From Fibrobacterales bacterium (GTDB taxonomy: Bacteria; Fibrobacterota; Fibrobacteria; Fibrobacterales; Fibrobacteraceae): a stretch of 10,337 nt of DNA. Positions 5,451 to 10,337 of the stretch are shown here, one piece after another; within the stretch, counting starts at the first letter, position 1; each line of letters starts with the position of its first letter. The translations under genes were made by a program, and so were the position numbers. The stretch lies in the NCBI GenBank assembly GCA_025997455.1, contig BNUP01000076.1, forward strand, positions 1 through 10,337, read 5' to 3'. The notes beneath the pieces were generated by a model. It was not told the DNA's origin. It did no database searches and saw only the letters and a program-made list of their open reading frames with translations.

Positions 5451-5647
5451 GCAAGTTTTCCGTCAATTACAAACGAAATATCGTTCATCTGCTCCATATA
5501 TAGAACATCGGTAAGAGTATTGATTTCTATCGGCGTATTTTTAGCGTAATGAGTGCCTTCAATGGCGTTGTATAGTTCCAAAAGTGCAGGTTCGTTGGAG
5601 AACAAGGCGGTAAAAACACTGTCTTTATGGTTTCGGTTAGAGGGCAC
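5426..5647 (-). pseudogene. Rpn-family PD-(D/E)XK nuclease/transposase, N-terminal remnant
   Basis: Reading from the GTG at 5647-5645 gives 73 codons. The first ~65 match the N-terminus of Rpn-type nuclease family transposases: NRNHKDSVFTALFS (4-17), LLELYNAIEGTHY (22-34) and IEINTLTDVLYMEQMNDISFVIDGKL (40-65). In intact relatives the last strand runs on into the E-x-Q catalytic strand; here it is replaced by ANRVRSKV, encoded by a GTAAAG-type repeat, and then a stop at 5426-5428. The lost middle held the catalytic core, so the product should be inactive. The C-terminal end of the same kind of protein lies at 4778-5008. Its end overlaps the cassette upstream region rather than any coding part of the four-helix-bundle gene. 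Confidence 0.78.
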
Positions 5648-5672
5648 AAGCGGAAAGATAGAAAAATTTATA

Positions 5673-5692
5673 GGGGAGGTGGAGTTCCCCCC
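5673..5692 (-). terminator. Possible terminator after the outer-membrane protein gene
   Basis: On the minus strand GGGGGG pairs with CTCCCC (one G-T wobble) around a loop of eight bases, six bases after the stop codon of the gene ending at 5699. The sequence that follows, TATAAATTTTTC, is T-rich but not a clean run, so termination is likely but not certain. Confidence 0.45.
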
Positions 5693-5698
5693 ACAAAA

Positions 5699-6316
5699 TC
5701 AAAACATATAACTATAACCGATTTGCATAGCGATTAAAACAAGATCATTGTTTGAGTCTGAAAATCCTGTGAAATTGCGGAAAATTTTGTAATCCAAAGA
5801 GTGGTGCTCGCTCAAGCGAAAACCTATGCCCAAGTTTAACCCGAAATCAATTGCCGAGCGTTCATCGTCTAAGTCGAGACTTAATCCGCTAATATTTGCT
5901 TTCGGATCGAGTGCAAAATTGAACGCGGGACCGACTTCAAAATAAACGAGATTTTCTTCACGGTAGTGAAAACGAAAATTGAGATTTGCCTTTAGACCCC
6001 ATTCTTCGTATTTTACTTCATAAGTGCTGTAGCCGATTTGTTCATTAGATTTGAATGAATGACTTTCAAATGAGAGTTCCGGAGCAAAGTAAATTCCGTA
6101 AAAAGGAATTAATGACACAGCACCGACTCCCATACCAAAGCCAATTTCTGTGTTGGACGCAAGTTCTAAGTCTCTTTTGTTTGCAAGATCTGTTGCACCT
6201 CCGAAAACTCGTGCTCCAAATTTTATTTCGCTGTTTGCTTCCTGAGCGAAAGCGGATTGATTCAAAATTGCAATTGCACAAACCGTGACTGCAATTATTG
6301 CAAAAACTTTTTTCAT
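5699..6316 (-). CDS. Outer-membrane beta-barrel protein
   Basis: The 205-residue product has a classic signal peptide: MKK, a hydrophobic stretch VFAIIAVTVCAIAIL, and a cleavage site after AFA (residue 24). The mature part alternates hydrophobic and polar residues in strands separated by turns, for example KFGARVFGG, IGFGMGVGAVSLIPFYGIYFAPELSFES, WGLKANLNFRFHY, LVYFEVGPAFNFAL and FGLNLGIGFRLS, and ends in a strand with terminal Phe (MQIGYSYMF). This is the pattern of small outer-membrane barrels of the OmpW/porin-like type (about eight strands). A GGAG site (6322-6325) lies five bases before the ATG. It stands alone between a hairpin upstream and another downstream. Its specific function cannot be told from sequence; a structural or adhesion role is as likely as transport. 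Confidence 0.83.
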   Translation of the reverse strand: MKKVFAIIAVTVCAIAILNQSAFAQEANSEIKFGARVFGGATDLANKRDLELASNTEIGFGMGVGAVSLIPFYGIYFAPELSFESHSFKSNEQIGYSTYEVKYEEWGLKANLNFRFHYREENLVYFEVGPAFNFALDPKANISGLSLDLDDERSAIDFGLNLGIGFRLSEHHSLDYKIFRNFTGFSDSNNDLVLIAMQIGYSYMF

Positions 6317-6360
6317 AGAAACTCCGTTAGGGTGATTGTGAAAACGGAATTTAGTTTGTG

Positions 6361-6392
6361 AGATAAAGAAAAGGGTTAATTTGCAATTAACC
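6361..6392 (-). terminator. Terminator-like hairpin after the helical-protein gene
   Basis: On the minus strand GGTTAAT (6392-6386) pairs with ATTAACC (6380-6374) around TGCAA, and CTTTTCTTT follows. The stem is perfect but AT-rich, three bases after the stop codon at 6395. It probably ends the transcript of the lipoprotein and helical-protein genes. Confidence 0.55.
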
Positions 6393-6394
6393 TA

Positions 6395-7000
6395 TTATTG
6401 CATCATTTTTACTATGAGCGGTTTGAAATTTTTAGTTGTCTGCGTTTGATTTTTTGAATTTTTAAGCAACGGTTTTTCTTTGCAGTGTTCCAAGAGTTCA
6501 TTGACGGTTAAAGTATCCGTGATTTTTTGTTCAAAGCAGAATTTAAAAATTAAATCTCTTTTTATGCAGTCGCCAAGTGCATAGCCCGCATATTTCAGCA
6601 GCATTTCGGCATCTTGCAAATTCGCATCCAAACCAAATGCAAATTTTATTACAGTGTCTTTTTCGGGAATTTTTCCGTTATACATATTGCAAAAAACCGC
6701 CTTTGAGACAAAAGAATTTTTATACAGTTTAACATATTCGTTTCGTTCGCTGCTCGGTTCTAAGTTCTGCGATTTCTTTTTGTCTTTTAATTCTGCGAGA
6801 GCATAGAAAAATTTTTTTACTTTTGTTTTTTCTAAAAATATACTTAATTTGGTTTTTATGGAATTTTCGTTTTCTGAATTTAAGTAGCCGCCCATAGGCA
6901 ATGGCCGGCTATCGGGCGTTGCATCTTCGATTAAAAAAAGGTCTGTATGCCGCTCTAAATATTGGTCTAGGGCATTTAAATATTCATCTATGGCAGTCAT
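6395..7000 (-). CDS. Helical protein with Xre-like cryptic HTH domain, function unknown
   Basis: The 201-residue product starts with a short helical segment (IDEYLNALDQYLERH, 4-18) and contains a region (about 88-176) resembling a degenerate helix-turn-helix module seen at the C-terminus of some macro-domain and stress-related proteins of anaerobes. In those, a conserved order of phrases occurs: a YxxLYKNSFVSKAVF-type helix, a short turn, IPEKDTVIKFAFGLDANLQDAEMLLKYAGYAL (111-142), then RDLIFKFCFEQKI and a final LTVNELL helix (164-170). I recognise the pattern but not a named gene. The basic tail after 180 is low complexity. It lies 33 bases after the lipoprotein gene on the same strand and probably shares its transcript. 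No signal peptide is present, so it should be cytoplasmic; DNA binding or a signalling role is only a guess. Confidence 0.7.
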   Translation of the reverse strand: MTAIDEYLNALDQYLERHTDLFLIEDATPDSRPLPMGGYLNSENENSIKTKLSIFLEKTKVKKFFYALAELKDKKKSQNLEPSSERNEYVKLYKNSFVSKAVFCNMYNGKIPEKDTVIKFAFGLDANLQDAEMLLKYAGYALGDCIKRDLIFKFCFEQKITDTLTVNELLEHCKEKPLLKNSKNQTQTTKNFKPLIVKMMQ

Positions 7001-7033
7001 CTTTTATATTCGCTTGCGATGCATTTTTTAGTC

Positions 7034-8101
7034 TTAATTCTCATCTACTTCTATTTTATCTTTCTCTATATATTTTCCGTCTTTAATGAATGCCGTTGCT
7101 TGCAATAAATAACTTTCGGGTATTGTTATCTTTAATTTTTTTACGACATCTAAGTCTATCACAAAATCGGATTCGCTCGGCTCGTTCATAAACTTTACGG
7201 GAATTTTATCGGGAGAAGTTCCGTTCAAAATTTGTGCGACAATTTCTCCTGTTGCCAAACCCACCTTGTAATAATTTACACCCATAAAAATTAAACAACC
7301 GCCTCCGCTCCGAGCCTGCGTTGCATCGCCCGCAAAAATCGGCTTGCCCGCTTTTGCAAATGCGTTTATTACGCTTGGCAGTGCCGAAAATACCACATTG
7401 TCGGTTGAAAGGTAAATGCCATCTACACGACCTGCTATTGCCTCTGCCGCCTGCTTAACCTCTTCCGTTTTGGAAATAGATTGTGTTATCAATTTTATGT
7501 CCAACTTTTTTGCGGCACTTTGCACAATTTCAAGTGCAGAAACCGAATTTGCCTCGTTGCTCGTGTATATGTAACCCAGCGTTTTTATGCCTGCAATTTC
7601 TTTGAAAATTCTCAGGTGCTCATCACTTGGAATAGCATCTGAAACGCCTGTTATGTTGCCTTCGCCGTGCTCAACGGTCGAAACTAATTTCGCTCCTATC
7701 GGGTCGGTAACGGTGCTGAAAACAATGGGAATATCTTTTATTGCGGCGGCGAGAGATACCGCCATAGGAGTGCCTATCCCCACAACTACATTCGGGCGTT
7801 GGTCTTTGAATTTTGCGGCAATTGCTCCTGCGGTGTTAATATCGCCGTTTGCATTTTGCAGGTCATACTCAACCGAAAATCCCCTTGATGCGAGAACTTC
7901 TTTTATTGCATATTCAACGGTGTCAAGTGCAGGGTGCATTATGATTTTTGAAATACCGACTGCAATTTTCGGCGTGGAATTGGTGTCGCTTTGCGGGCTT
8001 ATTTTGCTCTCCGTTTTTTCTTCATTACAAGATACAAGTGCAAGGAATGCAAAAGCGATAACTGCTAACTTTGCAAGCGAAAAAATACGAAATTTTGTCA
8101 T
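7034..8101 (-). CDS. ABC transporter substrate-binding lipoprotein (TrpX-like)
   Basis: The 355-residue product starts MTKFRIFSLAKLAVIAFAFLALVSC: a lipoprotein signal with lipobox LVSC and lipidation expected at Cys25. The remainder matches the periplasmic-binding family typified by TrpX (ABC_sub_bind): PKIAVGISKIIMHPALDTVEYAIKEVL, the RPNVVVGIGTPMAVSLAA segment, IPIVFSTVTDPIGAKLV, NITGVSDAIP, LGYIYTSNEANSVSALEIVQSAAKKL, VDGIYLSTDNVVFSALPSVINAFAKAGKPIFAGD, and GVNYYKVGLATGEIVAQIL. Such proteins bind small ligands, often amino acids, for an ABC importer. No permease or ATPase gene is in the window, so its partner is unknown. The frame is open for 109 more codons upstream, but those encode only intergenic repeats; the signal peptide fixes the start at 8101. 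No Shine-Dalgarno sequence is seen before it. Confidence 0.92.
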   Translation of the reverse strand: MTKFRIFSLAKLAVIAFAFLALVSCNEEKTESKISPQSDTNSTPKIAVGISKIIMHPALDTVEYAIKEVLASRGFSVEYDLQNANGDINTAGAIAAKFKDQRPNVVVGIGTPMAVSLAAAIKDIPIVFSTVTDPIGAKLVSTVEHGEGNITGVSDAIPSDEHLRIFKEIAGIKTLGYIYTSNEANSVSALEIVQSAAKKLDIKLITQSISKTEEVKQAAEAIAGRVDGIYLSTDNVVFSALPSVINAFAKAGKPIFAGDATQARSGGGCLIFMGVNYYKVGLATGEIVAQILNGTSPDKIPVKFMNEPSESDFVIDLDVVKKLKITIPESYLLQATAFIKDGKYIEKDKIEVDEN

Positions 8102-8166
8102 TATGGAGAAGGTAGAAAGTTTGCACGCGGCATTGCAGGGTGGGGTATAGGGTGTGGGGTGTGGGG
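8102..8166 (-). promoter_or_regulatory. Repeat-derived leader of the lipoprotein gene
   Basis: The second copy of the ribH leader: positions 8108-8166 are identical to 1790-1848 on the opposite strand. It ends six bases before the ATG, as at ribH. The plus strand reads GGGTGGGGTATAGGG and then TGTGGGGTGTGGGGG, five G runs separated by one to four bases, which is a strong guanine-quadruplex pattern on the template strand of this gene. Confidence 0.55.
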
Positions 8167-8170
8167 GAAG

Positions 8171-8209
8171 GGAGAGGGGAATTGTAGGGGCGTGGTTTTT
8201 AACCCGCCC
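8171..8209 (+). repeat. TTGTAGGGGCG stem-loop repeat, copy 1
   Basis: GGAGAGGGGAATTG followed by TAGGGGCGTGGTTTTTAACC and CGCCC matches 9611-9649 with one difference over 39 bp. GGGCG pairs with CGCCC and GGTT with AACC, with one bulged T. Shorter GTAGGGGCG echoes occur at 8214 and 8296. Confidence 0.75.
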
Positions 8210-8363
8210 TTCCGTAGGGGCGTGGAAAACGCGGCGGTGCAAGAGTGTGAAGTAGAAAGTGGGTTGAAGGGAAAGAGAAGGGAAATGATGGATGTAGGGG
8301 CGAGTTTTAATAAGTATAGCCGCCCAATTAAAAAGAAATCGAGATAATCTGTATAAACAATGG
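8210..8363. other. Repeat-rich gene-free stretch between lipoprotein and protease genes
   Basis: This stretch holds two further GTAGGGGCG echoes, a CGGCGGTGCA block also found near 9800, and an A/G-rich stretch with GAAGTAGAAAGTGGG. I see no gene in it. GAAATGATGGA at 8281-8291 recurs at 9667-9677. Confidence 0.5.
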
Positions 8364-8412
8364 CGGCACTGCCGAGTGAAAATTGTGAACGCGGTGTGGA
8401 TAGAACGCACCA
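8364..8412 (-). repeat. CTCGGC / CGCGTTC hairpin repeat, copy 3 (altered)
   Basis: On the plus strand GCACTGCCGAGTGAAAATTG and TGAACGCGGTGTG match 1647-1679 closely, but the expected TGCCGAGCGCACC is replaced by GATAGAACGCACC, so the hairpin arm is damaged. The copy lies in the gap just after the stop codon of the protease gene. Confidence 0.68.
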
Positions 8413-8429
8413 AAAAAAATTTCTCCAAC

Positions 8430-9533
8430 TCACATAGAGTTGCCGTTTAATCCCCAAACTTTTCCGCTCACTCTGTCTTTCACAAAAACTTTGTTGTCCT
8501 TTGTAAAAACAGAAAAGCGATTTAGCCCAACGGGTTTTACGCGCTCTATTGAATTTTCGGCAAAAATCGGAGTCGTGTTATATCCTGCAGATTCTGCTGC
8601 GGCTTTAAGTGCGGCGGACACATCTAAAAAGTTGCCGTTGCGATAGTATGTTTCGAGGGCAGGAATTTTTTTTGCGGACTTTAAAAGCATTTCCTTTAAT
8701 TCTGCAGAGGTTAATTTTGGGTTTATAGAGAGCATTGCCGCTAATGTGCCTGCAACAAGAGGAGCGGAAAAACTTGTGCCGCTTGTTGGGGCTGCCGTGC
8801 CTTGCGGGTTGAGCGTGATAATTCCGCGAGCGGGTGCGCCAATATCCACAAACTCCGCACCGTAATTATATCTGTTATTTAAGTCTATGTCCGTTCCGCC
8901 CACTATAATTGTGTTTGGAACTTTATCTACCTGCGGGTGGTATGGTTCAACATTCAAATCCGTGCCTTCGTTCCCTGCGCAAAAAACTACCAAACCATAA
9001 TAATTTTTAATTGCATCTACAAGGTAAGGAACTTCGAGATATCCGTAAGTTGAGGCGTTTATTATCGGAATTTGATTTTGTTCTGCGTAAATTACGGCAT
9101 CTACCTGTGCTCCCGATGCGACTGAATTTTTACCCGGTATGGCAATTTGCATAGGTACAATTTTCACCTTTCGTGCAATGCCTGCAATACCGATTTCGTT
9201 GTTTGCAACCGCTCCTATTACGCTTGCGACTTTTGTTCCGTGCCCAATTTCGTCATCGCTCCAAGTATCGTCGAAATTGAAAAAATCATAACCGTCTCGG
9301 ATAATTTCCGCTAAGTCTGCTATGTCTTTTACTCCGGTATCGGTAACTCCAACTTTAATTGTGTCGGTGGCGAATTGGTCTTGAAGTTCCCACGCCTCAT
9401 AGGCATTTATCTGTTCGTATTGCGCGTATGGTTTGGGAATGTCCGGGTCGTTGTAGGGAAATTGCGCCGCAAGCGTGTGTGTTGCCGTGAGTGCAACTCC
9501 AAGTGCGGTAAATGAACGAGTGATGTTTTTCAT
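8430..9533 (-). CDS. Exported subtilisin-like serine protease (peptidase S8)
   Basis: The 367-residue product has a signal peptide with likely cleavage after LAA (residue 23), then a peptidase S8 catalytic domain (about 40-315). The catalytic triad is complete: Asp65 in VGVTDTGV, His98 in IGHGTKVASVIGA, and Ser254 in SGTSFSAPLVAG. Asn188 in FCAGNEG is the oxyanion residue. The segment IAGIARKVKIVPMQI and PNTIIVGGTD are also typical. No propeptide of the usual I9 type is obvious; only about 17 residues lie between the signal and the AWELQ region that begins the domain. After the domain a tail of about 50 residues ends in SVFTKDNKVFVKDRVSGKVWGLNGNSM, which could be a remnant of a C-terminal sorting domain but is too short to assert. 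It stands alone; a shared repeat leader precedes its ATG. Confidence 0.93.
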   Translation of the reverse strand: MKNITRSFTALGVALTATHTLAAQFPYNDPDIPKPYAQYEQINAYEAWELQDQFATDTIKVGVTDTGVKDIADLAEIIRDGYDFFNFDDTWSDDEIGHGTKVASVIGAVANNEIGIAGIARKVKIVPMQIAIPGKNSVASGAQVDAVIYAEQNQIPIINASTYGYLEVPYLVDAIKNYYGLVVFCAGNEGTDLNVEPYHPQVDKVPNTIIVGGTDIDLNNRYNYGAEFVDIGAPARGIITLNPQGTAAPTSGTSFSAPLVAGTLAAMLSINPKLTSAELKEMLLKSAKKIPALETYYRNGNFLDVSAALKAAAESAGYNTTPIFAENSIERVKPVGLNRFSVFTKDNKVFVKDRVSGKVWGLNGNSM

Positions 9534-9570
9534 TAGGGGAAATGTAGAATTATCACTCGGCAGTGCAGGG
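9534..9570 (-). promoter_or_regulatory. Repeat-derived leader of the protease gene, with possible promoter
   Basis: Read toward the gene this is CCCTGCACTGCCGAGTG, ATAATT, CTACATTTCCCCTA, then ATG. It aligns with the ribH and lipoprotein leaders (CCCTGCAATGCCGCGTG, CAAACTTT, CTACCTTC plus six bases, ATG) with two short gaps. Here the changes create GATAAT (9554-9549), 16 bp after TTGCAC (9576-9571), a passable promoter that would start transcription only about ten bases before ATG. No Shine-Dalgarno sequence is present. Confidence 0.45.
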
Positions 9571-9577
9571 GTGCAAG

Positions 9578-9606
9578 AGTTGAAAGTGAAAAGAGTAAAG
9601 AGTAAA
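9578..9606 (+). repeat. GTAAAG-type tract, short copy
   Basis: AGTTGAAAGTGAAAAGAGTAAAGAGTAAAGTT resembles the tracts at 1699-1720 and 2776-2852. It sits upstream of the protease leader. Confidence 0.6.
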
Positions 9607-9610
9607 GTTG

Positions 9611-9649
9611 GGAGAAGGGAATTGTAGGGGCGTGGTTTTTAACCCGCCC
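9611..9649 (+). repeat. TTGTAGGGGCG stem-loop repeat, copy 2
   Basis: It matches 8171-8209 with one difference and keeps the whole stem (GGGCG/CGCCC and GGTT/AACC). Both copies lie upstream of a minus-strand gene for an exported protein, about 70-80 bases before the start codon. Confidence 0.75.
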
Positions 9650-9669
9650 GTTTAGCATTGCAAGGAGAA

Positions 9670-9717
9670 ATGATGGAATTTTTTTTGACAGCAAGAAATA
9701 AAATAATCAAACAATAG
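9670..9717 (+). other. Possible 15-codon micro-ORF with Shine-Dalgarno sequence
   Basis: ATGATGGAATTT opens a frame of 15 codons (MMEFFLTARNKIIKQ) ending in TAG, with AAGGAG two to three bases upstream. The GAAATGATGGA part also occurs at 8281-8291 without an equivalent frame, so this may be only repeat sequence. Confidence 0.15.
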
Positions 9718-9730
9718 TCTCTATTCTACG

Positions 9731-9891
9731 CTGTCCAGTCGCTTTGCTTGGTGTGGTGCGCTCGGCACACACCGCGTTCCCTTGTTAATGGAAAACTCGG
9801 CGGTGCAGGGTGGGGTATAGGGTGTGGCGTGTAGGGTGTGGGGAAACTCGGCAGTGCAGGTGGGACACCAAGCCGATAGGCGACTGGACAG
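9731..9891. mobile_element. 161-bp MITE-like element with terminal inverted repeats
   Basis: The left end CTGTCCAGTCGC-TTT-GCTTGGTGT (9731-9754) and the right end, read on the minus strand as CTGTCCAGTCGC-CTATCG-GCTTGGTGT (9891-9865), share 12 + 9 identical bases around a short variable centre. Between them lie the CTCGGCACACACC hairpin block (9758-9777), two ACTCGGC-GTGCAGG blocks (9796-9810 and 9846-9860) facing the same way, and the G-rich GGGTGGGGTATAGGG tract. There is no coding capacity and no visible target duplication. Partial copies lie at 1607-1693 and 2925-2980. Confidence 0.55.
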
Positions 9892-9921
9892 ACCAACTTA
9901 TTTATTTCTTTTCTGTCAATC
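9846..9921 (-). repeat. Dispersed 76-bp repeat, copy 2
   Basis: The minus strand reads from GATTGACAGAAAA through ATAAATAAGTT, CTGTCCAGTCGCC and GGCTTGGTGTCCC to CACTGCCGAGT, nearly identical to 1582-1657. It overlaps the right end of the 161-bp element and continues about 30 bases beyond it, so the true repeat border may not be the inverted repeat end. Confidence 0.83.
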
Positions 9922-9966
9922 TAAGGCGGGAGAGGGAAAGAACGCGCTAACGCGCTGGCAGCTTGC

Positions 9967-10337
9967 CTAGCCCCTCAAACAACGAACGCTAAACCCGTAC
10001 GACTTATCCTTGCGGTTTTTGCCCATACCTCTACTATCGTACCAAATAATCCTATTGTAGGCCTCAATCGCATTGTCGTTATACTCAGTAGTCGTCCACC
10101 AACCACTGCCTTCGCCGACACCGCCGAACCCGTCACATTCGAACCTGTCACAGTATGCACCACTGGGCAAGGCGGAAAATCCATAGTTATCGGTACCATT
10201 GCCACTTTCATCATCACAATAATTCTTATCATTACAATCAATCCAACCACTCGTAGATTTAAGCTTTGTACCAGCAGCAGTTCCAACAGAATTTATAAGA
10301 GTTCTCCACTCGGTAGAGTCTGGCAAATGCCAGCCAG
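9967..10337 (-). CDS. FISUMP-domain protein, C-terminal part (5' end outside window)
   Basis: The frame enters from the right edge and codes for GWHLPDSTEWRTLI, the characteristic start of the FISUMP domain (TIGR02145, abundant in Fibrobacter succinogenes), without needing a start codon in the window. It continues with a loop carrying DCNDKNYCDD, then the conserved NYGFSALPSGAYCDRFECDGFGGVGEGSGWWTTTEYN and the closing DKSYGFSVRCLRG before the stop at 9967-9969. At least four Cys occur in pairs (DCNDKNYC and YCDRFEC) and could form disulfides outside the cell. The family is predicted to be exported, often with lipoprotein signals, and is thought to act at the cell surface; the signal would lie beyond the edge. 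Its biochemical role is not established. The 3' side is followed by the repeat island at 9731-9921. Confidence 0.9.
   Translation of the reverse strand, partial: GWHLPDSTEWRTLINSVGTAAGTKLKSTSGWIDCNDKNYCDDESGNGTDNYGFSALPSGAYCDRFECDGFGGVGEGSGWWTTTEYNDNAIEAYNRIIWYDSRGMGKNRKDKSYGFSVRCLRG

Noticed and set aside
6055..6288. Open frames overlapping the beta-barrel gene on the other strand and in another frame
   Set aside because: They lie entirely within a gene with signal peptide, barrel pattern and ribosome binding site, so they are by-products of its codon use.
8102..8428. N-terminal extension of the lipoprotein by 109 codons
   Set aside because: It translates repeat modules and would bury the lipoprotein signal peptide.
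9685..9710. Promoter starting with TTGACA at 9685
   Set aside because: No -10-like hexamer lies at 16-18 bp, and no gene follows on that strand.

Overview
The window looks like chromosome from a member of Fibrobacterota. The strongest clue is the C-terminal half of a FISUMP domain (the Fibrobacter succinogenes major paralogous domain) at the right edge. A Rpn-type PD-(D/E)XK nuclease/transposase remnant, a 23S-IVS-like four-helix-bundle gene and a very high load of dispersed intergenic repeats fit that kind of genome. This placement is inference; no rRNA gene is present to confirm it.

Layout: (1) positions 1-178 hold the start of an IS630-type transposase on the minus strand, cut by the window edge. 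(2) 477-1512 is a compact ribosomal unit with a near-consensus promoter, rplM (L13), rpsI (S9) and a strong intrinsic terminator. (3) 1513-1854 is a patchwork of repeat modules that runs up to the start codon of ribH. (4) 1855-2747 is ribH (lumazine synthase) followed by nusB, eight bases apart. (5) A repeat-filled convergent gap leads to ribD on the minus strand; the last ~16 codons of ribD are made from a palindromic repeat. (6) 4025-4678 encodes a winged-helix-like plus T5orf172 (GIY-YIG-like) protein. (7) 4778-5647 is a Rpn-family nuclease gene that has lost its middle, with a four-helix-bundle gene bounded by inverted GTAAAG-type tracts in its place. (8) 5699-6316 is an outer-membrane beta-barrel protein. 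(9) 6395-8101 is a substrate-binding lipoprotein followed by a helical, Xre-like protein of unknown role. (10) 8430-9533 is an exported subtilisin-like protease. (11) 9534-9966 is a repeat island with a 161-bp element carrying terminal inverted repeats. (12) The FISUMP gene enters from the right.

The housekeeping theme is translation, transcription antitermination and riboflavin synthesis: RibD makes the early pathway intermediate and RibH performs the lumazine step. The rest is accessory: cell-envelope proteins and remnants of mobile genes.

The least expected signal is the organisation of the repeats. Three unrelated genes (ribH, the lipoprotein and the protease) share a homologous leader that stops 6-9 bases before ATG at matching positions, and none has a visible Shine-Dalgarno sequence. 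In two of them a 59-bp stretch is identical and would place a guanine-quadruplex-forming tract on the template strand. These repeats look like portable 5' leader or promoter modules rather than passive filler, but that is inference from one window.
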